Source of the DNA: a virus
IMG/VR virus record: IMGVR_UViG_3300010885_072353
Span: 1 to 47,440 of that record
DNA: 47,440 nt
Reading direction: 5' to 3' (one strand)
Shown piece after piece: positions 24,974 through 33,479 of this stretch. Numbering within the stretch: position 1 is the stretch's first letter; every line of letters starts with the position of its first letter. Both the position numbers and the translations under genes were made by a program. The notes below the pieces were generated by a model, which had not been told where the DNA came from, did not search any database, and saw only the letters and a list, made by a program, of their open reading frames with translations.

Positions 24974-25852
24974 TTATGGGAGATTCAAGTTATTTTTACG
25001 TTCTGCTTTCTCTTCCTCAGCCCTCTCGTCTTTATAGAAGTTAATATAAATGTTTAGCTCTGCTGGTGTTGATGTTTTTATAAGCTCATAATCAATGTTG
25101 AGCTTATTGATTAAAAAATATTCAATCTCGTAAAATGAAAGAAGACCGCGCTTAAAACATATTTTTAAAAATTCAATTACGGAATTAGAAAATAAATTTA
25201 ATGGTACATTTACCATTGTATCTAACGGCGCATATGGTGATTGAATGGAGAGTAAGTTTATATCGCGTAGGTTGCGATTGAAGTATTCAATATACTCTCT
25301 TATATCCTTTAACACAGTTACAGGTAAGTGGTCAATAATTTGCTCTTTGCTACCTGTTATATCCTTTTTATTTAAAAATATTTTTTTGATAACAGTATTG
25401 ATAATAGTTAAGTCTCTTTCTTTTATGTTTAACGTACTGGGCATTCCAAGCTCTATTATTAATTCCCCGTTATTGTATATTTTTTTGCTCGTATAAATAT
25501 CTTCAGGTAGGTTTAATTTTTGTAATTTAGTAATGATATCTGATATCTGAGCTACTGAATTGAACTGCTTCTGTGTTATCGGGCATGTAACAGATAGCTC
25601 TAAGTTTGGTGCTATGCAGATTGCTCTCACAGTAAGTAGTATAATTAGTTTGTCGAGAAAAGAATATTGCTCAATATTTTTGTCGTCTTGACAGAGATCA
25701 AGAAGTAAATCATCAAAAAACCTTGCAATCACCTCATCATTATCATTAGTAATATTTTTAACAAGATGTTTATACCTATTAAACAAAAGCTCTCTTATGT
25801 TTACGGACTTTTTTTGTCCAGGTATATCCACTGTATATACAAACTGCTTCAC
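24974..25852 (-). CDS. gp26-like baseplate/tail assembly protein, copy 1
   Basis: The 292-residue product resembles its downstream neighbour in layout: a short beta start (VYTVDIPGQKKSVNIRELLF), a helix FLDKLIILLTVRAICIAP and an LSVTCPITQKQFNSV segment, as in gp26-type proteins. The N-terminal pattern 'IPxxxKxVxxREL' is the one that precedes the helical body in this family. The start taken is GTG 25852; a TAAATA box lies only one base upstream, so a downstream GTG (residue 8) is an alternative. The C-terminus is very charged. It is probably a tail assembly chaperone or hub factor acting with copy 2. Confidence 0.5.
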   Translation of the reverse strand: MKQFVYTVDIPGQKKSVNIRELLFNRYKHLVKNITNDNDEVIARFFDDLLLDLCQDDKNIEQYSFLDKLIILLTVRAICIAPNLELSVTCPITQKQFNSVAQISDIITKLQKLNLPEDIYTSKKIYNNGELIIELGMPSTLNIKERDLTIINTVIKKIFLNKKDITGSKEQIIDHLPVTVLKDIREYIEYFNRNLRDINLLSIQSPYAPLDTMVNVPLNLFSNSVIEFLKICFKRGLLSFYEIEYFLINKLNIDYELIKTSTPAELNIYINFYKDERAEEEKAERKNNLNLP

Positions 25853-25885
25853 TTATTTACTTAGACAGTAAATACGAATACTCAA

Positions 25886-26782
25886 TTATACGGGTGAATT
25901 GAATCCCTTAAACAGACTTGGATTACCGATTTGTGGTGCACCGTTTTGAGCAAAATTGTTAATAATTTCAACGATTGGTAGGTAAAGATTATTTGTAACG
26001 GTATAGTTGGAGTACGTCCAGCGCGTATTAAACGTTACAAGCTTTTCTTCAGTATATTCAAGTGATTCTTCATTAACGGTAAATGGTACGCAGTTATAAA
26101 AATTCCAAATCTTGCGAGGGATCATCGATACACCAGCTCGTGATCGAGTATATTGCATTATATGCATATTTGCTTTCATGTTTTTCTGCGCCTGATCAGG
26201 ATTAGATGGGTCTCTTGCAACCAAACCAAAATGTGCTGCTAAAATAACCCACGGGCGTACAACAAAATCAATAAAGGATGTATTTGTCTCTCTAAATCCG
26301 ATATCTAAGACTGGAGCTTCACGATTTCTTGCACCGCCTAAAACACCTGGTAAAAACCCTCTATTATTATCAACGTATGCACTTTCTACGTTCCATGCTT
26401 CGTTGGGTATGGTGGCGCTGTGTGCAAATAAACACCCTATGACTTTTTGTAATGGAAACGATGTTAAAATATTTTTAGCACCATCAATATCGAACCCTTG
26501 TTTTGATCCATCCGTTCTCTCAAGGCTTTGAATTAATGATGTATTGAGACCCGCTGGGTATTGATCTATTAATATTACCCATTGTGTTGACATGGGTAGA
26601 GCTGTAAACCATGACTCCATCTGAGTCAAGAAATAATCTCTTGTACTGATAACAGGTACAGCAGGAAGATTTAATCCAAATAACTGCGATACCTGAGGTG
26701 CAAAGAGTGGGTTAGCACCTGTACCAACCCCAATAATATTCTGACCTAAGCTATTAAGTGCGCTACTAAACGGGTCATTCAC
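25886..26782 (-). CDS. Tail tube-like junction protein (gp54-like)
   Basis: The 298-residue product starts at GTG 26782, fixed by a late box 5 bases upstream. Its second half has tail-tube features: LDIGFRETNTSFIDFVVRPW, then KIWNFYNCVPFTVNEESLEY and the closing strand VTFNTRWTYSNYTV. Such tube-like folds occur in T4 gp48 and gp54, which start the tube on the baseplate. It lies directly after the tail tube gene. It is longer than the tube protein (187 residues), as expected for a junction protein; T4 gp54 has 320 residues. A tail-terminator role is the main alternative. Confidence 0.5.
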   Translation of the reverse strand: MNDPFSSALNSLGQNIIGVGTGANPLFAPQVSQLFGLNLPAVPVISTRDYFLTQMESWFTALPMSTQWVILIDQYPAGLNTSLIQSLERTDGSKQGFDIDGAKNILTSFPLQKVIGCLFAHSATIPNEAWNVESAYVDNNRGFLPGVLGGARNREAPVLDIGFRETNTSFIDFVVRPWVILAAHFGLVARDPSNPDQAQKNMKANMHIMQYTRSRAGVSMIPRKIWNFYNCVPFTVNEESLEYTEEKLVTFNTRWTYSNYTVTNNLYLPIVEIINNFAQNGAPQIGNPSLFKGFNSPV

Positions 26783-26787
26783 CTAAT

Positions 26788-26795
26788 TATTTAGC
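26788..26795 (-). promoter_or_regulatory. T4-type late promoter box GCTAAATA
   Basis: GCTAAATA on the minus strand is exactly 5 bases from GTG 26782, predicting a leaderless GTG-start message. Confidence 0.65.
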
Positions 26796-26821
26796 TTAGG
26801 CGCTTATCTTAAGAGCCTTTT

Positions 26822-27385
26822 TTAGCTCTTTCTAGTGAAGTAGTGATAAGCCATTGTAGCTGTGAACTCAATGGTCTGTCCTGTACCTGCAGCGATAGAG
26901 TATGAAAGAGCTCCAACGCTACGTGGTGAAACACCGATAAGACTGTATTCAGAAATTCTACTCATCTTGTTGTCGAGCTGAATTAAGTTAATAACAGATG
27001 TCTGTTTAGGGGTAAGATAATCACCTGTACTGTTAGCATCATCGAATGTATAACGTGACCAATCTTCAAACTTCTGTCTGATTTGTGACTGAGCATCAGC
27101 GTAGAATGTCATGCTATATGACTCTGAACCAGGGTATGTTGCGTTACCAGGTAGATTGAAATTGAGACCCATGTAAGGTACAGGGACGTTTGTAATTGCT
27201 CTCTCAGGTAATGTTGCTGTCTTTACATAAACAAGATCGGTATCACCGAAATTTATTTGTTGACCTGCAGCATTTGTTGCACCACCGGTTGTGATTGACA
27301 ATACGCGAAAGTTAAAATCACGTGCAAAATCGCGTGACGCAGCTGTTGCGTAAAAGTTTTGGATGAGTTGGTTTGTGTCGGCCAT
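26822..27385 (-). CDS. gp19: Tail tube protein gp19
   Basis: The 187-residue product is the tail tube protein. Strand-rich sequence with FRVLSITTGG at the start, the loop ERAITNVPVPYMGLNFNLPG, then SYSMTFYADAQSQIRQKFED and the ending IEFTATMAYHYF all follow the T4 gp19 pattern (163 residues). It polymerises inside the sheath to form the DNA channel. It directly follows the sheath gene, as in T4. Its late box is 10 bases upstream, leaving a leader of about 5 bases. No oddities seen. Confidence 0.85.
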   Translation of the reverse strand: MADTNQLIQNFYATAASRDFARDFNFRVLSITTGGATNAAGQQINFGDTDLVYVKTATLPERAITNVPVPYMGLNFNLPGNATYPGSESYSMTFYADAQSQIRQKFEDWSRYTFDDANSTGDYLTPKQTSVINLIQLDNKMSRISEYSLIGVSPRSVGALSYSIAAGTGQTIEFTATMAYHYFTRKS

Positions 27386-27395
27386 AAATTTTAAT

Positions 27396-27403
27396 TATTT
27401 AAT
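27396..27403 (-). promoter_or_regulatory. T4-type late promoter box ATTAAATA for the tail tube
   Basis: ATTAAATA on the minus strand lies 10 bases before ATG 27385, a longer gap than at most late genes here. Confidence 0.55.
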
Positions 27404-27417
27404 CTTTTTATCTGCCA

Positions 27418-29775
27418 TTATGATACAATTTCAGCGAAATTCTGACTCGTTCTTGTAGCGTAGAAGTTAACAAGGACGAATTCAGCTGTACGTACTGGCT
27501 TGATATAAATGTCAATTACAAGTGAGTTATCATCAATAATAGTTGGTGTATTATTGCGCTCATCGCAGATTAAGAGGTAATCATATAAACCGGATGTATT
27601 CTTTGCATTATCAAAGATCGGCGAAAGGATGTTCTTGACCTGTGTTCTTGTGAAGAGTGTATTAGGCTCAAAGACGAAGTTACGTGCGACTGTATTTGTC
27701 TGATTCTCAAGTACGAGGAATAGACGACGGACGTTAATTCTGTCAAAAGCGCTTGGAAGCTTAGACATCGTCTTCTGACCGTAGATAACGTAACCTTCTG
27801 TTGGGAAGAATGCAACCGGGTTAAGGTTATTCTTATAGAAAAGATCGCGCTGTTTCTGATTCGGGTAAAGAGCAATATCTGTTATACCGTTAATAACACC
27901 TCGTACGAATCCAGCAGGAGCGAACCAGGGCTGGAAGTTAGCATCGGTATTAGCCATGCGTGATGCTGCAAAGCCTGAGAACGGAGCCCAAACAAGTCTG
28001 CTTGAATTCGTATCAGGTACCTGTACAACGTTTGCATATACAGCAGTATAGCTGTTATTGATGAAACTAAAGTTATTGAAGAGCGGCCAATAGATATTAT
28101 CGGAGAAATTCTTATTCTTATCGTCTAATGTCTTTACACCGTTCTGTACAAAGATGTTTGTAAGCGGATCAGCAATAAAGAGGTGATCTTTACGTACATT
28201 TGCAGCAAAATCGACAAATTGACTTACTGCAGCTTTATACTTAAGTATAATTGGCGTCGCAGGACCTGCATTTGTTCCGGAGCTCTGTGCTGTCAATCCG
28301 GCAAAGTCGCTACCTGTATAGGGAACGGAATCGTCGAAGTAACCACTTGTTGCGGGATTGAATGAGTTTGCGTAAATTGTACCAAGACCGGCTTCTACCA
28401 CGATAGAGAGCGGATAGAGATCGGCGTTAGCAATTGTGTCAAACATGTTCTGCAGCTTAGTTGGTACGTTACCAATTGTCTTTGTTGTGACGTCTTCAAT
28501 GGTATAAGCACCGAGCGGTACGAGCGCGTCGTTTGAACCGTATATGCTGAGTAATCCTGAATACATTCCGGATGTTGCACCCATACGTGTGACGTATGAC
28601 CCTGTAAGACTCGATGTATCTTCACCAGCGAGTGGCGCGAGACGAGGATTGCTTAAGAAGCGTACATTCTTATTAGGTGTACCGCTAATGCTAAGCCAGG
28701 TTGATGTATTCTTGTTGGAGATATAAGGATTAACAAGGGTAACGATGTTGTTAGATCCATTATCTACTGTCTCAACGAAGTAGCTAACTGCAGGTCCACC
28801 GTTAGGGCTATTAATCTGACGTTGAGCATCGAGAGATGCGTTATAGCCTTCTTGAAGAACGTAATCGAGCTGAATTGTATCAGGTGAGAATACTGATTGA
28901 CGAAGCTTAACAACGCCAAGGGTAATAGTGTCGTTAAATTGAGGACCGGCAATATTAAATGTCGGGATATTTTCAAGATCTTCTGAGAGACCACCATTGA
29001 GACTTGCACCAGAAAGTGGGAAGGTTAAACGCTGCGGTGGTATATTTATATACCCTGGGGCGCTAATAGCAGTGTTGGCATTATTAATTGTTAATATTTT
29101 GCTAAAATCATCATATGATCCAACAGTAGTAAATGCTGTATTATCGAGTACACTAAGATATGTACCTTCGAATCTACTGTTAATGGATGTTTGAGCCTTG
29201 TTGAGAACAATTAAACCGCAATTGCCAAAATCTTTTTGAGCGTTAAAATCCCATGTTCCACCAGAAGTAATGGTGGCACCGGAGACGTTTGATTGCCATG
29301 TAAAGTAATCACCACGGAGAATTGAATAATATTGTGTCTCTGTTAGATTAATGTGTACTGGCTTACCGAAGAAATATGTAATGCCTGTTGCAGATGGCGG
29401 GAAGTTGAGATTTGTACCGGAGGTAAGAAGGCTGCCGTCGTTTGTTACTGTGACAACGGGATAAGCAAGTGCACTATACTGGTTTGTGTATCCAAGTCCC
29501 TTATCTTGACCGTAGGGAAGACGATAGACAGTGACGTTTGCAGGTGACTGAAAAACAGCTTTTGTTGTTTGGTAAAAATAACGCTCAGCTGCATTAGTTG
29601 GTGTACCGAAAATTTGCTCGAATTCAGAAAGTGTGCTTACCTGAATTGGATCCAATGAAGGTCCTTTGGGAGCAAACCCAGGGATAAAAACGTTTGTGGG
29701 TGCGACTAAGCTAGCTTTTAATGAAAGATCAACTTCGCTAATTTGTACGCCGGGACTTTGAATTGTACGTGCCAT
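27418..29775 (-). CDS. gp18: Tail sheath protein gp18
   Basis: The 785-residue product is the contractile tail sheath. It begins with the sheath signature RTIQSPGVQISEVDLS followed by APTNVFIPGFAPKGP, and ends with FVLVNFYATRTSQNFAEIVS as part of the conserved C-terminal core. The middle carries surface domains. T4 gp18 has 659 residues, so about 120 more are inserted, probably in the exposed domains. The central C-terminal core includes GYVIYGQKTMSKLPSAFDRI, which is well conserved in the family. Base composition is a little richer in GC than neighbouring genes, suggesting codon selection for high expression. Late box 6 bases from the ATG. Confidence 0.93.
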   Translation of the reverse strand: MARTIQSPGVQISEVDLSLKASLVAPTNVFIPGFAPKGPSLDPIQVSTLSEFEQIFGTPTNAAERYFYQTTKAVFQSPANVTVYRLPYGQDKGLGYTNQYSALAYPVVTVTNDGSLLTSGTNLNFPPSATGITYFFGKPVHINLTETQYYSILRGDYFTWQSNVSGATITSGGTWDFNAQKDFGNCGLIVLNKAQTSINSRFEGTYLSVLDNTAFTTVGSYDDFSKILTINNANTAISAPGYINIPPQRLTFPLSGASLNGGLSEDLENIPTFNIAGPQFNDTITLGVVKLRQSVFSPDTIQLDYVLQEGYNASLDAQRQINSPNGGPAVSYFVETVDNGSNNIVTLVNPYISNKNTSTWLSISGTPNKNVRFLSNPRLAPLAGEDTSSLTGSYVTRMGATSGMYSGLLSIYGSNDALVPLGAYTIEDVTTKTIGNVPTKLQNMFDTIANADLYPLSIVVEAGLGTIYANSFNPATSGYFDDSVPYTGSDFAGLTAQSSGTNAGPATPIILKYKAAVSQFVDFAANVRKDHLFIADPLTNIFVQNGVKTLDDKNKNFSDNIYWPLFNNFSFINNSYTAVYANVVQVPDTNSSRLVWAPFSGFAASRMANTDANFQPWFAPAGFVRGVINGITDIALYPNQKQRDLFYKNNLNPVAFFPTEGYVIYGQKTMSKLPSAFDRINVRRLFLVLENQTNTVARNFVFEPNTLFTRTQVKNILSPIFDNAKNTSGLYDYLLICDERNNTPTIIDDNSLVIDIYIKPVRTAEFVLVNFYATRTSQNFAEIVS

Positions 29776-29781
29776 ATAAAG

Positions 29782-29789
29782 TATTTATG
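29782..29789 (-). promoter_or_regulatory. T4-type late promoter box CATAAATA for the sheath
   Basis: CATAAATA on the minus strand ends 6 bases before ATG 29775, so the sheath message should begin at or beside its start codon. Confidence 0.65.
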
Positions 29790-29816
29790 GTGTTTGGGAA
29801 ATATTTTTTTATCTTT

Positions 29817-30440
29817 TTAGAGACTTTCTATTTCAGATATAGGGGCGACAAGTAGTTGTGAGTAATTTATTGTAAAACTTGATTCAAGTTCAGTACTATC
29901 TCTGTATGAGTATGAAATGCTACCTAAATTTGTCGGAAAAGCGTCAGTATATTTAAATTCTATTACTCTTTTATTATACTCATCTAAACCGAATACGGAT
30001 ATCGTGGTTTTATATTGATCGTATGTACCCCTTACACGGTTGTTTTCAATACTTGTCGTTAGTGTAGTGAGATCATTAGCGTCGTATATACCTTGCTTAT
30101 CATTATTGAGAAGATTTAACCAAGTATATATAACCCAGTAGTTGTTAAAACGGTTATCGACTGTGAAGTTAACTGTTACAGGTGGAAACGGTACGCGAGA
30201 ATGTGAAGAAACAAATTGTGTCTGACCAGCAAACCGATTCTCTACAGCCGGTACAGAAATTTCTGGTATAACAGTACCGAAAACAGAGAATTGTAGCGTA
30301 TCAGGTAAAACTGTATTAGCACTACGGTTAAATTTTGACGCCAATTGCTTTAATGGCGCGGGTATATCCATAACCATCAAGAATTTGTCTTTTCTTGTCT
30401 TGTTAAAAGGACTTTGAATGTATGAAACGTTATTAGCCAT
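29817..30440 (-). CDS. Tail tube-like protein between terminase and sheath
   Basis: The 207-residue product has tail-tube-type sequence: RKDKFLMVMDIPAPLKQL, the strand PFPPVTVNFTVDNRF, a helix YWVIYTWLNLLND-like, then VFGLDEYNKRVIEFKY and SSFTINYSQLLVA. This is the same order of elements as in gp19, so it is a paralogue or a related tube-fold protein such as a tail terminator. It starts 2 bases before the stop-side of the terminase gene and probably shares its message. T4 has no tube-like gene in this place. The call is by pattern, with the exact role open. Confidence 0.55.
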   Translation of the reverse strand: MANNVSYIQSPFNKTRKDKFLMVMDIPAPLKQLASKFNRSANTVLPDTLQFSVFGTVIPEISVPAVENRFAGQTQFVSSHSRVPFPPVTVNFTVDNRFNNYWVIYTWLNLLNNDKQGIYDANDLTTLTTSIENNRVRGTYDQYKTTISVFGLDEYNKRVIEFKYTDAFPTNLGSISYSYRDSTELESSFTINYSQLLVAPISEIESL

Positions 30441-30441
30441 A

Positions 30442-32163
30442 TTAATAAAGGCGTGACCAGCCTTGTTCTTCCATATCCATAACGTCGGTGCGCTCGGGTG
30501 CTGCTCCTATATCAAAAAGAATAGGCATAGGAATACTATCATCTTTATTTCTCTCGTTACTATACATGGATGTCGGGTTAATAAAGTATTTAATGCCATA
30601 GTCAAGGGACTTTATTCTCAATGGTCGTTTATTATCATCGAGTTCAACAATTTCGTAAAATTTTTCTGTTATTTCATTTTCTAAAATCATTAACGTCCAG
30701 ATGAGACTCATAACTCTATCATCATGATTACCGCTACCGGGCTTTGCAGACCATGTGCCGTTAGGATAACGTACAAATCCCTTAAGCTCCATTAATGTTT
30801 TGAGATCTCGTATACGTACAACGTTTAATTCATTAATCCAATAACGCATATTTGTGACGCCCTTGTATTTTGTGTTAGTATGAGCTACAACACCTGGCTT
30901 GTTGAAGATTTTATCACCAGCCTTGGCGCCATAACTAACTATGTTTTCATAGTTGAGTGTATTTTTTAACTGATCCACTACTTGAGCACCACAGTTATTT
31001 CTTTCAATTAACGCTGGAGGGTGACCCCAATGCTGTAGAATTTCATAAAGTTTGGTGGTAAAATTATATGGGCTTATGTTATTATTATGGTAAACTGCTA
31101 CTTGTTCTATATTACGTAAATCGGTAATATCCAGAACTTGAACTACTGAAGCGGCATCACCGACTCCCTCTGAAATATCTACACCTGCAACGTAGAGCCG
31201 TTCCTTATTTGGTTCCTTCCACAGAAGATAATGACCTTCATCGAATACGAAAACAGGTTCCGCGCATTCTGTCTTCATTTTATCAAAAAATTCTTCATTA
31301 ATAGCGCTTTCACCTGTTTGATGAAATACGTTACCAAACTCTTGATCAAATGCCTCTCTACTACCTAACTCACGTATGGTGTTCTTTTTCCATTTTTCAT
31401 CTCTACCGGGAATCTCCCACCAATCAACGCGCTCTGCCTTCCATCCATTATATTTCTCGGGGTCCGTTTCAAGAGCACCAGAATAGAGCTCATGAAACAG
31501 ATTATCCGTGCCGTTAGGCGTACTAGCTACAAATATCTTTGATTTCTTAGAAGATGAAATAATTGGGTAAACGGATCTCCAGAAATCTTCAACCATGTGG
31601 TTATCAATAAACGCTAACTCATCAAGGATAAGGCAGTTACAACTATCACCACGACCAGCGTCACTGCTTGTAGTGCTAATACCGATACTGGATCCGTTTG
31701 ATAAAACCATAGATGTTTTACCGTATTCAATAACGCCCGGTTTAAGATAGTTTGGAAGTTTTTCATACGCCATTCTAATGCGTTTAAAAATATTAATAGC
31801 TGTTTGCTCCTTGTTAGCTACAACGAGAATACGTTGATCCTCTTGAAAACACGCTACCCAAAGGGCATAGATTGTCATTAGCGTTGTCTTGCCGATCTGA
31901 CGACTAGCTAGAAGGCAAACAAATCGACTATCTCTTAATGATCTTAATATCTTCTTTTGACATAGATGTAACTGAATCTTAATCTTACCTTGATCGAGAT
32001 TTGTTATATAGAAGAAATTCTCTGCAAAATAAAGGATATTCCTTTTACACTTTTCTATATCTTTAATCCATTCTGGATTTGATTCGTAATCAAACAATGC
32101 ATCAGATGTCGGTAAGCTTTCGTTACCGAGATAAAACTGCTGTTTCTCTTTTTTAGTAGCCAT
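30442..32163 (-). CDS. gp17: Terminase large subunit gp17
   Basis: The 573-residue product is the packaging motor and headful nuclease. The ATPase domain shows Walker A SRQIGKTT (87-94), Walker B LILDE (178-182) and the coupling motif ASTPNG (213-218). The nuclease domain has its metal-binding acids at D329 (GVDISEG), E387 (LIERN) and D481-D482 (NHDDR). T4 gp17 has 610 residues. It cuts concatemeric DNA and pumps it into the prohead through the portal. No introns, splits or homing inserts are seen. The gene is divergent from a late head-protein gene only 22 bases away, and is followed by tail genes. Confidence 0.97.
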   Translation of the reverse strand: MATKKEKQQFYLGNESLPTSDALFDYESNPEWIKDIEKCKRNILYFAENFFYITNLDQGKIKIQLHLCQKKILRSLRDSRFVCLLASRQIGKTTLMTIYALWVACFQEDQRILVVANKEQTAINIFKRIRMAYEKLPNYLKPGVIEYGKTSMVLSNGSSIGISTTSSDAGRGDSCNCLILDELAFIDNHMVEDFWRSVYPIISSSKKSKIFVASTPNGTDNLFHELYSGALETDPEKYNGWKAERVDWWEIPGRDEKWKKNTIRELGSREAFDQEFGNVFHQTGESAINEEFFDKMKTECAEPVFVFDEGHYLLWKEPNKERLYVAGVDISEGVGDAASVVQVLDITDLRNIEQVAVYHNNNISPYNFTTKLYEILQHWGHPPALIERNNCGAQVVDQLKNTLNYENIVSYGAKAGDKIFNKPGVVAHTNTKYKGVTNMRYWINELNVVRIRDLKTLMELKGFVRYPNGTWSAKPGSGNHDDRVMSLIWTLMILENEITEKFYEIVELDDNKRPLRIKSLDYGIKYFINPTSMYSNERNKDDSIPMPILFDIGAAPERTDVMDMEEQGWSRLY

Positions 32164-32165
32164 CT

Positions 32166-32193
32166 AGTATAAATAATTAAGCAATATGAACAA
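32166..32193 (-). promoter_or_regulatory. Possible sigma70-like promoter for terminase
   Basis: TTGTTC (32188-32193), 16 bases and TATACT (32166-32171) on the minus strand precede ATG 32163. It overlaps the plus-strand late box at 32168-32175. The match is moderate, so this is tentative. Confidence 0.35.
32168..32175 (+). promoter_or_regulatory. T4-type late promoter box TATAAATA (exact consensus)
   Basis: A perfect T4 late box TATAAATA lies 10 bases before ATG 32186. Expected leader about 5 bases. Confidence 0.75.
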
Positions 32194-33058
32194 AACACGC
32201 AATCTCGTTGAAATGGGTGAATTCTACGTCTCTACAGTACTTACTGAAGCAAAAAAGAATTTTCCACCTAAGGATACATTTTCAATACCTGGTAAGAAGG
32301 TAACAGACACTGTGACACCTAAGGGCCTTAAGACAAAAGCTTTTGATGGCCGTGGTCCTTTGAGCAATGAAAATGAAAAGACACTCGTCAAGCCAATTGA
32401 AAAAAAGAATATTAAGGGAAAAGAAAGTTTCACGGGTGTTGAAAAACTTTCTGAGACTCCCGAGAAAAAGGAGACGCAGAATATAAATACTTTTATGAAC
32501 AAATCTATTTTTGATCGCCTCTATGAGGATGTAATGAACGATAACGTAACTTCACCTGAAGATGCTGATAGCCACGACGCTTTAGCTCTTGACCTTCCTG
32601 GTACAGATGGTGATAGTGAAGAAGTAACAATCACACTCGATAGGGAGCTCGCAAAGAAGCTTCATGACGTTCTCATGACCGTTCTCGGTTCTGAGGAAGA
32701 AGCTCCTAAAACAGAAGAGGGTGCACCTGAAGAGGGTGAGATCTCTGATGAAGCAGCTGAGGAAGAGGATGAAGAAGAAACACAGAACGAAGCTACAGAG
32801 CTCAAGGAGCTTCCTTCAAGCGCTGGTGCTTCACTTCAGAGTAAGAACAACAAAGTTGGTGATACCACATCAAAGCTTACCGATGGTAAGATTGGCGACG
32901 GAAACGTCGACAACAAGGTTGATGGTAGTGGCAAGGTAGTTGCTAATAAGCTCATTGGCTCCGGTATAAAGTCTGACACAACTGCAGTTAAGGGTAAGGG
33001 CAACGTTGTTACTGCTAAGACTTCAAAGGTTGGTTCATACCTCGCTGGTCTTAAGTAA
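32186..33058 (+). CDS. Candidate prohead core or internal head protein, acidic
   Basis: The 290-residue product starts with a helix ending in STVLTEA; LTE-A at 19-22 fits the prohead-protease consensus. A second site, LYE-D at 112-115 within SIFDRLYEDVM, would release an internal piece. Residues about 164-205 are a long Glu/Asp-rich tract, and the C-terminal third is Gly-, Lys- and Val-rich (KLTDGKIGDGNVDNKVDGSG). An acidic protein with several LxE sites is what T4 core proteins look like, but no homologue is recognised. It has the best late promoter in the window and is followed by the only clear terminator, so it forms its own transcription unit and may be abundant. Confidence 0.65.
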   Translation: MNKTRNLVEMGEFYVSTVLTEAKKNFPPKDTFSIPGKKVTDTVTPKGLKTKAFDGRGPLSNENEKTLVKPIEKKNIKGKESFTGVEKLSETPEKKETQNINTFMNKSIFDRLYEDVMNDNVTSPEDADSHDALALDLPGTDGDSEEVTITLDRELAKKLHDVLMTVLGSEEEAPKTEEGAPEEGEISDEAAEEEDEEETQNEATELKELPSSAGASLQSKNNKVGDTTSKLTDGKIGDGNVDNKVDGSGKVVANKLIGSGIKSDTTAVKGKGNVVTAKTSKVGSYLAGLK

Positions 33059-33086
33059 TACAATTAATAAAAATAGATTATAAATT

Positions 33087-33117
33087 AAAGGGCCTTAACA
33101 ATAAGGCCCTTTTTTTT
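33087..33117 (+). terminator. Rho-independent terminator
   Basis: AAGGGCCTTA and TAAGGCCCTT form a 10-bp stem around a short ACAA loop, followed by a run of T. It lies 29 bases after the acidic head-protein stop and just before the late box of the next gene, isolating the two units. Confidence 0.92.
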
Positions 33118-33118
33118 G

Positions 33119-33126
33119 CTTAAATA
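33119..33126 (+). promoter_or_regulatory. T4-type late promoter box CTTAAATA
   Basis: CTTAAATA begins two bases after the terminator T-run and ends exactly 5 bases before GTG 33132, predicting a leaderless GTG message. Confidence 0.65.
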
Positions 33127-33131
33127 CTTTA

Positions 33132-33479
33132 GTGAAAAGTTTTAAAGATTTTTGCATTGAAGTATTCAATCCTCATTTTAATAAGAAGACCGGTGAGGCA
33201 AGACAGCATCGTCATATGGCTGATATAATACCTGACGTCAGTACCCACTCCGCAACAGGTGGAAAGACAGTGCCTGAGTATTGTAAGCACGATAATAATG
33301 CAGTACAAGAATTTGAATCTTTGAAGAAAATGAATAGCGGTGCAAAAATAATTACCGCAGCCAAGGCACAAAAGCTTAAGGATCAATTTAAGCTTAGTAA
33401 CCTACCAGGTACACTTGGTAATACGGGCATTTCACTTACTCCTCACTCTAAGCCTGGTTTCTTCGTTCTAACAAAATAA
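33132..33479 (+). CDS. Small late protein, possible internal head protein
   Basis: The 115-residue product starts at GTG 33132 and begins MKSFKDFCIEVFNPHF. This is close in style to the T4 internal-protein head (MKTYQEFIAE), though the residue at P3 is Cys rather than Leu or Ile, so cleavage after E10 is less certain. The rest is basic, with KAQKLKDQFKLSN and a closing HSKPGFFVLTK. It has a His-rich patch (RQHRHM). Its stop overlaps the start of the gp14-like gene as TAATG, so both are translated from one late message. Unknown function; virion association is inferred. Confidence 0.55.
   Translation: MKSFKDFCIEVFNPHFNKKTGEARQHRHMADIIPDVSTHSATGGKTVPEYCKHDNNAVQEFESLKKMNSGAKIITAAKAQKLKDQFKLSNLPGTLGNTGISLTPHSKPGFFVLTK

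Noticed and set aside
25854-25861. AGTAAATA box beside the first gp26-like gene
   Set aside because: The gap to GTG 25852 is one base, unlike every other late box; it could only work if the gene started further in, so it was not called.
26811-26830. Inverted repeat AAGAGC/GCTCTT at the end of the tail tube gene
   Set aside because: The stem is 6 bp with the stop codon in the loop and there is no T-run on the minus strand, so a terminator is not supported.
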